A stretch of 18,012 nucleotides of DNA. Origin: an uncultured Clostridia bacterium. Its GTDB lineage: Bacteria > Bacillota_A > Clostridia > Christensenellales > Borkfalkiaceae. The notes under the pieces were generated by a model. The model searched no databases. It was not told the origin of the DNA and worked only from the letters and a program-made list of their open reading frames with translations. The DNA lies in assembly GCA_934292955.1 (NCBI GenBank), contig CAKQXZ010000038.1, positions 1-18,012 of the forward strand, read 5' to 3'. Position numbers and translations under genes: made by a program. Of this stretch, positions 1 through 6,349 are shown one piece after another. Position 1 is the first letter of the stretch. Every line of letters starts with the position of its first letter.

Positions 1-24
1 GTTCTTTACATAAATCTTTACCAT
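1..24 (-). CDS. 5' end of an unidentified gene cut by the window edge
   Basis: An ATG at 24-22 on the minus strand opens a frame reading MVKIYVKN before the window ends. It is preceded by a strong ribosome binding site, GGAGG at 35-31 with six bases of spacing, which is the main reason to call a gene here. Eight codons are too few to assign a function. The structured leader at 25-110 and the terminator at 131-187 lie immediately upstream. The gene is probably part of the same mobile-type segment as the zinc-ribbon genes at 313-728, but that is inference from position. Confidence 0.55.
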
Positions 25-28
25 TTTT

Positions 29-110
29 GTCCTCCGACTTTGATTTTTTGTTTATAAAAATCGCTTGTCGGAAGACTACGAGGTTTGCCCTACATTTCAG
101 GGCTGACCTC
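29..110 (-). promoter_or_regulatory. structured 5' leader of the truncated gene, possible cis-regulatory RNA
   Basis: Read on the minus strand, the leader first forms a compact hairpin at 110-80: GAGGT and GCCCT pair with AGGGC and ACCTC around a 7-nt loop, with a 2-by-2 internal loop. Just downstream, GTCTTCCGAC (76-67) is complementary over ten positions, one of them U.G, to GTCGGAGGAC (38-29), which contains the ribosome binding site of the truncated gene. The overlapping stretch CCGACAAGCGA (71-61) is also an exact 11-nt complement of the 3' arm of the upstream terminator (153-143). Two mutually exclusive pairings are therefore possible, one of which hides the Shine-Dalgarno. The pairings are seen in the sequence; regulation is inferred. 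I do not recognise a known riboswitch class. Confidence 0.4.
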
Positions 111-130
111 TCACGCTTGTTTTAAGGCAT

Positions 131-187
131 AAAAAAAGACCGCCGACAAGCGAGATTTATCTTTTAAGAATAATCTCGTTTATCGGC
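131..187 (-). terminator. intrinsic terminator with 16-position stem
   Basis: On the minus strand the arms at 187-172 and 157-142 pair over 16 positions (14 Watson-Crick, one wobble, one A-C mismatch) around a 14-nt loop. GGTC and seven Ts (137-131) follow. It would end transcripts coming from the zinc-ribbon genes at 313-728. A protein-like open segment (246-157) ends with its stop codon in the loop. Confidence 0.8.
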
Positions 188-246
188 AGCCTCTCGTCTA
201 TACTTTCGGTTAAACTTGCCGCGTTGTTATACAGTTTAAACAGGCT
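157..246 (-). pseudogene. possible remnant of a small protein, C-terminal end only
   Basis: The minus-strand frame from 246 to the TAA at 159-157 reads SLFKLYNNAASLTESIDERL followed by PINEIILKR. This looks like an amphipathic protein tail rather than random translation. No ATG, GTG or TTG start with a ribosome binding site exists in this frame: a stop sits directly upstream at 249-247, with another about ten codons before that. It may be the decayed end of a gene, or chance. The coding end overlaps the 5' arm and loop of the terminator at 131-187. I cannot name a family. Confidence 0.2.
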
Positions 247-312
247 TTATAATTGTCGCTGTTTCAGACCGACCTGCTATGCCGCATAACCTTTTATTAA
301 ATTGTTACTTTT

Positions 313-525
313 CTAATCGTCGGTAAACAACAAAACCTGCCCTTCGGGAGCATACGTTTTACTGCTTACACACCTTCTGCTCGATACTTCCGCATCGGTT
401 TTCGCACCGCAATGCGGACATTTTAAATGAATTTTTCCGTTATCGTCCATCCAAGCATAGGATGGTTTCAGACAGTTTCCGCACCCAAACGTGACGTATC
501 TGCCTTGAAATTTTTGTTTTGCCAA
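313..525 (-). CDS. small zinc-ribbon protein B
   Basis: This 70-residue protein has a CGNC pair near residue 15 and a CPHCG knuckle near residue 36, the spacing of a zinc ribbon. The short segment between carries aromatic and charged residues (YAWMDDNGK). Such proteins usually bind nucleic acid or mediate protein contacts; no catalytic residues are visible. The likely start is TTG at 525, because AGAGGTG (536-530) lies at good distance and no in-frame ATG is available. The first 58 bases overlap the 3' end of the neighbouring zinc-ribbon gene (468-728) in another frame, so the two are probably translationally coupled. The two proteins share the CxxC...CPHCGA pattern and look like paralogues. 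The exact function is unknown. Com-like proteins of phages and mobile elements are a loose comparison only. Confidence 0.65.
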   Translation of the reverse strand: MAKQKFQGRYVTFGCGNCLKPSYAWMDDNGKIHLKCPHCGAKTDAEVSSRRCVSSKTYAPEGQVLLFTDD

Positions 526-728
526 CCAATCACCTCTATACCGTTCTCATTTTCATCCGCAGGCATATATATTCCTTTGAGTTTCCCGGTTATCGTTCGG
601 CGATAAGTTATTTCCGCGCCGCAGTGCGGACAAATTATTTTCTTTTGCCACAACCGAAATTTGCCGTATTCCACCTTTCCGCTACAAAGCCCGCAATAAT
701 ACCATGTAAATCTGTTCTTTTTCTGCAT
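468..728 (-). CDS. small zinc-ribbon protein A
   Basis: This 86-residue protein carries CGLC at about residues 12-15 and CPHCGAE at about residues 33-39, a CxxC plus CxxC zinc ribbon, followed by a basic stretch (TYRRTITGKLKG) that could contact nucleic acid. The ATG at 728 is preceded by AAGGAGG (747-741) at 12 bases, a long but workable spacing. It is the first gene of a two-gene unit with the zinc-ribbon gene at 313-525, which it overlaps by 58 bases, and a good promoter lies at 786-814. No family beyond 'zinc ribbon' is recognised. Its small size, lack of enzymatic motifs and neighbours suggest an accessory gene of a mobile element. Confidence 0.65.
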   Translation of the reverse strand: MQKKNRFTWYYCGLCSGKVEYGKFRLWQKKIICPHCGAEITYRRTITGKLKGIYMPADENENGIEVIGWQNKNFKADTSRLGAETV

Positions 729-785
729 TTTTTTGATAAACCTCCTTGCGTTCGGGCAACCAACCCAAACATTTGTTCGTGTTGT

Positions 786-814
786 ATTTTAACATATTTT
801 ATATATAACTTCAA
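786..814 (-). promoter_or_regulatory. sigma-70-type promoter for the two zinc-ribbon genes
   Basis: On the minus strand, TTGAAG (814-809) and TAAAAT (791-786) are separated by exactly 17 bases, followed by a leader to the ribosome binding site at 747-741. The 8-bp palindrome AACCGGTT (813-820) touches the -35 box and could be an operator core, though it is short. The promoter lies downstream of the WYL gene's terminator, so the two units are separate. Confidence 0.6.
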
Positions 815-862
815 CCGGTTCACTTCCATATTTATGGCAGTGAACAAACTATTTTTGGCAAT

Positions 863-891
863 AAAAAAACGCAAAGGTTTTACCCTCTGCG
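863..891 (-). terminator. intrinsic terminator after the WYL regulator gene
   Basis: On the minus strand CGCAGAGG (891-884) pairs with CCTTTGCG (877-870) over eight positions, one of them G.U, around the loop GTAAAA. Seven Ts (869-863) follow. It begins 10 bases past the stop codon of the gene at 902-1864. Confidence 0.85.
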
Positions 892-901
892 CTCCTCTTT
901 T

Positions 902-1864
902 TTAATAGTTTTCTTTTATTGCATTTACGAAATCGTTGAATCTTTTTACAACTTCTTCAGGCTCGGTTATTTTGACTTTCCCGAGCGTTCCCGTTACCCA
1001 AAGGAAAAACGGTTTACTCGGCAGAATCGTCACCGTGGCTTCATATGCACCCGAATTTTCTTTAATTTCGACTTTTTCTCCGAATTTATCGAATATACTC
1101 GTTATCATTTCGTCGTCGAAAGTAAGCGTTACGTTTTTCGTTTCGCCGCCATACATAGAAAACGCTATTTTCTTGTATTCCTCAGAATCGAAGTCTGAAT
1201 ACTCAGAATGGTTTTCCCTCTCGTTCGACTCGATTTCGACCGAATCGATTTTATCCAGACGATACGTCACGGGTTCGGGATGTCCGTTATTGAAACTCAA
1301 AAGATAATAATTATCTTTATCCCAAATCATAGCGAGCGGATTAGAAACATATCTCTCTCCGTTTTTACGATAAACTCTCTCGTGCTTGGCGTTATAATCG
1401 AAATACTTGAACGAAATCTGTTTGTTTTCGTTTATCGCCCGTTCTATTTTGTCTATGTTATATAAAATTGACGCGTTACCCTTTTTATCGTCGGAAAACG
1501 AAATAATGCTTTTGCGGATACTTTCAGCCTGATAATTTCCGAGCGTTCCGCACAGTTTTTCGGTTATATCTTTCTTTCGTTTGTCCGTAAGTTTAGATGA
1601 CTTCACCACGTCGGTAAGCATAACGATTTCGGCAACGTCAAACGGTCTGTTTACAACGTAATAATAATGGTATCTTCTCTTATACGACAACACTTCATAG
1701 CCGTAATCGTTAAGCGTTTTTATATCTTCGGCAACAACTTTTCTGATTACGGATACGCCTTTTTCTTTTAATGCCGCTATGATTTCGTCGGTATTCATAG
1801 CGTGTTCTTCATCGGTATATTTACACAGAATATCCCATAAAATAAGTAATTTTATCTTATTCAT
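902..1864 (-). CDS. WYL-domain transcriptional regulator
   Basis: This 320-residue protein has an N-terminal winged-helix region (about residues 1-65, with the recognition-helix stretch RKVVAEDIKTLNDYGYEV), a linker, and a WYL domain from about residue 130. The signature is W181, Y187 and L188 in IWDKDNYYLL, followed by YRLDKI. A C-terminal WCX-like region of about 90 residues follows. WYL proteins are usually DNA-binding regulators that sense a ligand, often nucleic acid or another small effector, through the WYL pocket; the ligand here is unknown. The ATG at 1864 overlaps the stop of the SGNH hydrolase gene by 8 bases, so it is probably last in a three-gene unit with the genes at 1857-2489 and 2533-3747. 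A role in controlling that unit is plausible but not shown. Confidence 0.88.
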   Translation of the reverse strand: MNKIKLLILWDILCKYTDEEHAMNTDEIIAALKEKGVSVIRKVVAEDIKTLNDYGYEVLSYKRRYHYYYVVNRPFDVAEIVMLTDVVKSSKLTDKRKKDITEKLCGTLGNYQAESIRKSIISFSDDKKGNASILYNIDKIERAINENKQISFKYFDYNAKHERVYRKNGERYVSNPLAMIWDKDNYYLLSFNNGHPEPVTYRLDKIDSVEIESNERENHSEYSDFDSEEYKKIAFSMYGGETKNVTLTFDDEMITSIFDKFGEKVEIKENSGAYEATVTILPSKPFFLWVTGTLGKVKITEPEEVVKRFNDFVNAIKENY

Positions 1865-2489
1865 TTATGCTTCTGAATAGGTTCAACCACGCGTCGGCTA
1901 TCAGTCCTGCACCGGCAAGAGAAGGATGTACACCGTCGTATAAAAACTTGTCCGCGCCGAATTTTTCCGCCGCTTCATCTAAAATTTTCTGCAAAGGTAG
2001 AAAATACAAAGAATATTCTTCCGCAAGACGCTTCACAACTTTCGCATAGTCTTTCACTTTCAAAAAATCAGCGTAATGTTCTTCCGTTGCCGCGCCTTTT
2101 AAAACAAACGGTTCGCATAAAATGAATTTAACGTCGGGCAATCGCTCTTTGGTTTCCTCTATTATCGTTCTATATACCTTTTCATACCGCACGATATCCA
2201 CGCCGTTCGGATTTTCTCCGAGATCGTGCCAGACATCATTCACGCCTATCAAAATACTTAATACATTCGGCTGAACATTCCACACGTCACGCTTAATCCT
2301 TGCGTACAAATCTACGATTCTGTCCCCTGATATTCCGCGATTATATATCTCATATCTGAGCGGATTCGATTTCAGCAGTTGGCTTGCGATAATATTAGAA
2401 TATCCGTGCCCAAACGAAAATGCTCCCATATCCAACGTTCTGTCACGCCCCATATCTGTTATTGAATCGCCAAACAATACAATTTTCAT
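1857..2489 (-). CDS. SGNH/GDSL-family hydrolase, likely carbohydrate esterase
   Basis: This 210-residue protein shows all four SGNH blocks: GDS with the nucleophile Ser9 near the N-terminus, the oxyanion Gly in NRGISG (residues 50-55), GVND with Asn84, and DGVHP with catalytic Asp185 and His188. No signal peptide is seen, so it should act in the cytoplasm. Members of this family remove acyl groups such as acetyl from sugars or lipids. Beside glycosidase genes, deacetylation of an imported oligosaccharide is the reasonable guess, but the substrate cannot be read from the sequence. The start at 2489 has only a modest ribosome binding site (AAAGG, about 10 bases away). It follows the GH37-like gene by 43 bases and overlaps the WYL gene by 8 bases. 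Confidence 0.85.
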   Translation of the reverse strand: MKIVLFGDSITDMGRDRTLDMGAFSFGHGYSNIIASQLLKSNPLRYEIYNRGISGDRIVDLYARIKRDVWNVQPNVLSILIGVNDVWHDLGENPNGVDIVRYEKVYRTIIEETKERLPDVKFILCEPFVLKGAATEEHYADFLKVKDYAKVVKRLAEEYSLYFLPLQKILDEAAEKFGADKFLYDGVHPSLAGAGLIADAWLNLFRSINE

Positions 2490-2532
2490 CTTATTACGCC
2501 TTTTGTTAAAAACATTTTTACTTTATTGTCCG

Positions 2533-3747
2533 TTAGATTTTTTCGTTTTCTACGAAATATCTATAAACAGCCGCAGTCCAGCCCATCATAGGCATAGTTT
2601 CATATTCGCAAGTTTCGGCTATTTTACCCGTCAAGGCATCGTATTTTTCCCAAAGTCTGCCCGTTTCTTCAAATATCTTCTTTGCAACCGAAACATATTT
2701 GTTTGCAATACGGGTTGCGTCTTTGTCAAGTCCGATATTTTTCAACCCCATATATGTAAGGCACGTTGCCGCAGGCCACATACATGGATAATCCCATTGA
2801 AAAAATAAATCGTCGTCACGTTTTTCGCAAGCGGATAACCCGTATTCAAGTTCGAGCCGTTTCAAAACCTTTAACGCTCCGTCTTTATCGTCCGACACAC
2901 CGAATGCGTATGGATAAAGCGACGCCGCAGATAAAATTTCGGAATGTCCGCCCGTTTTCATATTATAATCAAGATAAATACCGTCCTTTGTAAGATAGTA
3001 TTTATTCATTAGTTCTTTACGTTTCCCCGCGTTTTTCTCAAACGTTTCGGCTTCGCTTCCGCGGCCGACAATATTCAGCATTTCGACAGTTTTTATTTCC
3101 ATATCATATAAGATACAGTCTAAGTCGAGATGCGAAAACTCATGCGCGGCAATACGACTTTTCGGCGTTTTAAAACGCATATTGAAATCGAGTCCGCTTT
3201 CGGCAATCGCCATAATGTCGCCGCCTATTATGAGTTTCTCTTCTTTCGTTTCTCCGCTCTCACAAACTCTGCCGTGATGCCATTCATAGTTACGCATAAT
3301 ATCGGCTTCGTTATCGTTGTTTCTGTAAGAGTTCAGTCCGGTTGCGTTCTTTCGGTGCGTTTGCCAGAATTCGTATTCTTTTAATATCGTGCCGATATAA
3401 TCGTCGATAATCGACCTATCGCCCGTCGTTTTATAATAATCATAAACCATACGAGTAAAAAACGGCGGTTGGGATCTGTCTAAAATGTAGTTCGCGTTAG
3501 GCATAAATCCAAGCGCGTTTATAAATTTTGATATATTATCAATGTTATTTCTTGCCTGTTCTGTATATCCGTCAAGAAAAAGACCGAGGTTTATAAAATA
3601 GGTATCCCAATAAAACATCTCGGTATAAACATCAACCGCGCACGGCGAAACGTAAGGATGGTTAATTTTTACATCTCCCGCAAGTTCGTTTGCAGGATGA
3701 AATGTTTTCTGCCAATTTTCTTTTATATATAACGATACTTTATCCAT
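2533..3747 (-). CDS. GH37-like (trehalase-like) glycoside hydrolase, short form
   Basis: This 404-residue protein, with no signal peptide, carries signatures of the (alpha/alpha)6 clan GH-G. EMFYWDTYF (residues 43-51) resembles trehalase signature 1. ESGLDFNMRF (183-192) holds the candidate acid Asp187. QWDYPCMWP (317-325) resembles trehalase signature 2, and EKYD (367-370) holds Glu367, the candidate base. Typical GH37 trehalases are about 500-560 residues, so this is a shortened relative. The substrate may not be trehalose: distant GH37 and GH63 relatives act on other alpha-glucosides and related sugars. The start at 3747 has a weak ribosome binding site. It is first in the cluster with the SGNH and WYL genes, and a terminator (3792-3827) separates it from GH38. 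No clear promoter is seen in the short gap, so read-through is possible. Confidence 0.78.
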   Translation of the reverse strand: MDKVSLYIKENWQKTFHPANELAGDVKINHPYVSPCAVDVYTEMFYWDTYFINLGLFLDGYTEQARNNIDNISKFINALGFMPNANYILDRSQPPFFTRMVYDYYKTTGDRSIIDDYIGTILKEYEFWQTHRKNATGLNSYRNNDNEADIMRNYEWHHGRVCESGETKEEKLIIGGDIMAIAESGLDFNMRFKTPKSRIAAHEFSHLDLDCILYDMEIKTVEMLNIVGRGSEAETFEKNAGKRKELMNKYYLTKDGIYLDYNMKTGGHSEILSAASLYPYAFGVSDDKDGALKVLKRLELEYGLSACEKRDDDLFFQWDYPCMWPAATCLTYMGLKNIGLDKDATRIANKYVSVAKKIFEETGRLWEKYDALTGKIAETCEYETMPMMGWTAAVYRYFVENEKI

Positions 3748-3791
3748 TTTGTTTATTCTTTTTAAAGATATTGATTGATTTTTGCCATATT

Positions 3792-3827
3792 AAAACGGAT
3801 ACAGATTGCTTATCCGTGTCCGTTTTT
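3792..3827 (-). terminator. intrinsic terminator, probably bidirectional, after GH38
   Basis: AAAACGGATAC (3792-3802) pairs with GTGTCCGTTTT (3817-3827) over 11 positions around a 14-nt loop. On the minus strand it begins six bases past the GH38 stop codon and ends in TTTTAATATGG. On the plus strand the T run is longer (seven Ts). It marks the end of the long transport operon. Confidence 0.65.
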
Positions 3828-3832
3828 TTAAC

Positions 3833-6325
3833 TTAATACAAATCCGACGAGTCGCTTATCGTTATCGTCTTGCCGTCGAACACGAGGGTTTTGAACTCGA
3901 AAGCGGTAAATCCGACCTTAATCTTACGCCCGCAAATCGTCAGTTCCGTTTCCGCGTTTCCGTTACGCCCGTTATACAGTCTGAGCATAAAATCCCCGCC
4001 TATAAGTCGTTTAAACGCGGAAATCACGATATTCGGATTGCTTAAAACAACCGCGTTGTTTTTGTTGTCACCGTTTCCGTGCGGGAAGAATGACAACGCG
4101 TATGGCTTTTGATTAAACTCGTTCGCAAACCTCTCACATTCCGCTATATCGTTCACGGCTATTCTGAACGAGAAGTCATGCGAACCCTGCTCTATATTCT
4201 CGACGTATCTCGTTTCGTCGGGAATGAGCGAATGAGAATCGTCCGTCGGATGAGCGCAATAAGCCGAACCATTCAAAAGCGTGAGATATAGATTATCGCC
4301 CTCTTTCGACGAACTGTGAACGCCCGAATTATTGTAAATTACGAGTGCTTTATCTCCGCTCTTTACGCCGACGTATCTGTTGCACGGATATTCGTAACCG
4401 TTCGAGGGATATTCCTCTACCCCGAACGCCATTTGCGCGAAATATTTTTCGCCTTTCACGGGCAGGGCGAGTTTGAGCGCCTTATACGTTTCGTTCCACA
4501 AAACGTGAATATTCACGTCCGCATACGGCGCGTCTTTATAGATTTTATAGTTTATTACCGCGTGGCTTTCGCCGAGCGAAAACAGCGATTGAACCTCGGT
4601 TAAAAGTTCGCCCTTTTCCACGACCGTGACGCTTTCGAGGTTTTCAAACACTCCTCTTTTCGATAAATCGGGAAGCATCTGCTTGTATTCGCTTTCGGCG
4701 TAAACCCATTGAACTTCGGGCAGATTGTCGTATAAAACGGGACTTTCGCCGAGTTTTTTAATTCTCCAACCCCACGGGTCGCCGTTGTCGTTCAACACGT
4801 TAAGAGCGAACGCGCCGCCGCTCAAATATTCCTTGCCGCCGACCTTAAACGAGGTCATTAAGCCTGTTTTTCTGTCAATCACAACGGTTTTTACTCTATC
4901 CGTTACGATAATTTCCTTTCCGTCGTCCTTAACCGCCTTGATTTTCGGCTCAATGGTTTTGTTTATGCCGTAAGACGCAACGCCGAACGCGGGAACGGAA
5001 ACCTTCAACAAAAGCCGTTTCCTTCTGTCCATATTTATCAGGCTTTCTTCCTTGATGAACTGAAAAGGAACGTCGTCGCCTTTTAAATCGTATACCCTTA
5101 ATTTGTATTTTTCGACGTCCGAAAACAGGGCGTCTTCAATGAAAAATTCGGCTTCGACGTAACCGTTATACTCATACGGATAGGGATTGAACACCACGAT
5201 ATTATCGTCGCGAGGAGTAACTTTCGGCAAACGGCTTGCCATTGCGGCGAACGCGCCGAACGTTTCTTCTTTTAAATCCTCTATCGCGCGGTGAGCCTTT
5301 CTTATCGACGAAAGCGTACCCGTTTTTATCGCAGTGCCGCTTAAAACGTCGTGAAATTCTATCTGACAAAGCGTTTTTTCGGCTTTTTTGAATATTTCTT
5401 TATCGTATCTGAAACCTGCCGAAAGTTCCGCAACCGAACACGTTTTTTCGGCGAGATACAAGGTGTTTTCGAGTTCGTCGTGAGCCTGCTTTATACTGCT
5501 GACCGACGAATACGTTTTCGTAAAACAAACGAGTTGCTTATCGTAAACCGCCGTGGGATTAACCGCCGCGAAATAATTTTCGAGCGTAGTGTGAAGAATT
5601 TTCCACTCGCCCTTTTTCTCGGCTTGAAGTTCGGCTATATCTTCGAGGTCTTTCGCGCTCGAAACGCCGCCGTGGTTGCCCACGCCCCAAAGAATTAAAA
5701 TATCGTCCTGATCGTCGTAATGCTTTTCTTTGCGGATAATATTCTCTTTCGCGTAGCCGTACTGCGAGCAGTAAATGGTTTCATCCTCGAATCTCAACGC
5801 CTTAACTTCGCTTCCGTCGTAGCCTTTCCACAAAAACGGTCCGTGAGGCAAATCCTCTTTTTCAAGCGGATGAAGCCACGGCATCGGGCGGCAGAAAACG
5901 TAAGAATCGTAGCCGCATTTCTTTAAAATTTGCGGCAGACCTTTGGTATGCCCGAAACTGTCGAAGTTGAGAGCCGTAGTCGGGCGGGTGTTGAATTTTT
6001 CCGCAAAATATTCTCTGCCCGTCGTTATCTGTCTTATAAAAGATTCGCCGGACGGGACAAGGCAGTCGGGCTGGACGTACCAACCCCCGATTATCTTCCA
6101 TTTGCCTACTTCTGCAAGCCGCTGAATTTTGCCGAACAATTCTTTGTCGTACTTTTCGATATACTCGTAGAGCAAAACCTCGTTATGGCAAAAAACGTAA
6201 TCGTATTTTTCGGCGAGTTTCACCGCGCTGTAAAACGTTGCGAGAGCCGCGCTCGCCCCCTCGTTCCAATCCCATTGCCACACGGGATCGAGGTGCGAGT
6301 TGCACACCAAATGTAGAGTTTTCAT
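3833..6325 (-). CDS. GH38-family alpha-mannosidase
   Basis: This 830-residue cytoplasmic enzyme has the family layout: an N-terminal catalytic domain, a three-helix middle region, and long beta-sandwich C-terminal domains. Zinc ligands are visible as His11 and Asp13 in SHLDPVW, Asp122 in NFDSFGH (also the retaining nucleophile) and His325 in EFHDVLSG. GNHGG near residue 216 is also conserved in the family. GH38 enzymes hydrolyse alpha-mannosidic linkages, and bacterial members with this look degrade mannosides or trimmed N-glycan pieces. Exact linkage specificity, or action on mannosylglycerate, cannot be told here. The ATG at 6325 has AAGGAAGG just upstream. It lies 24 bases after the repeat-built surface protein gene and is last in the operon, before the terminator at 3792-3827. 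It probably acts on oligosaccharides imported by the ABC system. Confidence 0.93.
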   Translation of the reverse strand: MKTLHLVCNSHLDPVWQWDWNEGASAALATFYSAVKLAEKYDYVFCHNEVLLYEYIEKYDKELFGKIQRLAEVGKWKIIGGWYVQPDCLVPSGESFIRQITTGREYFAEKFNTRPTTALNFDSFGHTKGLPQILKKCGYDSYVFCRPMPWLHPLEKEDLPHGPFLWKGYDGSEVKALRFEDETIYCSQYGYAKENIIRKEKHYDDQDDILILWGVGNHGGVSSAKDLEDIAELQAEKKGEWKILHTTLENYFAAVNPTAVYDKQLVCFTKTYSSVSSIKQAHDELENTLYLAEKTCSVAELSAGFRYDKEIFKKAEKTLCQIEFHDVLSGTAIKTGTLSSIRKAHRAIEDLKEETFGAFAAMASRLPKVTPRDDNIVVFNPYPYEYNGYVEAEFFIEDALFSDVEKYKLRVYDLKGDDVPFQFIKEESLINMDRRKRLLLKVSVPAFGVASYGINKTIEPKIKAVKDDGKEIIVTDRVKTVVIDRKTGLMTSFKVGGKEYLSGGAFALNVLNDNGDPWGWRIKKLGESPVLYDNLPEVQWVYAESEYKQMLPDLSKRGVFENLESVTVVEKGELLTEVQSLFSLGESHAVINYKIYKDAPYADVNIHVLWNETYKALKLALPVKGEKYFAQMAFGVEEYPSNGYEYPCNRYVGVKSGDKALVIYNNSGVHSSSKEGDNLYLTLLNGSAYCAHPTDDSHSLIPDETRYVENIEQGSHDFSFRIAVNDIAECERFANEFNQKPYALSFFPHGNGDNKNNAVVLSNPNIVISAFKRLIGGDFMLRLYNGRNGNAETELTICGRKIKVGFTAFEFKTLVFDGKTITISDSSDLY

Positions 6326-6349
6326 TACTGCCTTCCTTTGTATAATTCC

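Noticed and set aside
635..874. 79-codon minus-strand frame upstream of the zinc-ribbon genes
   Set aside because: It covers the promoter at 786-814 and part of the terminator at 863-891 and overlaps zinc-ribbon gene A in another frame, so it is a shadow.
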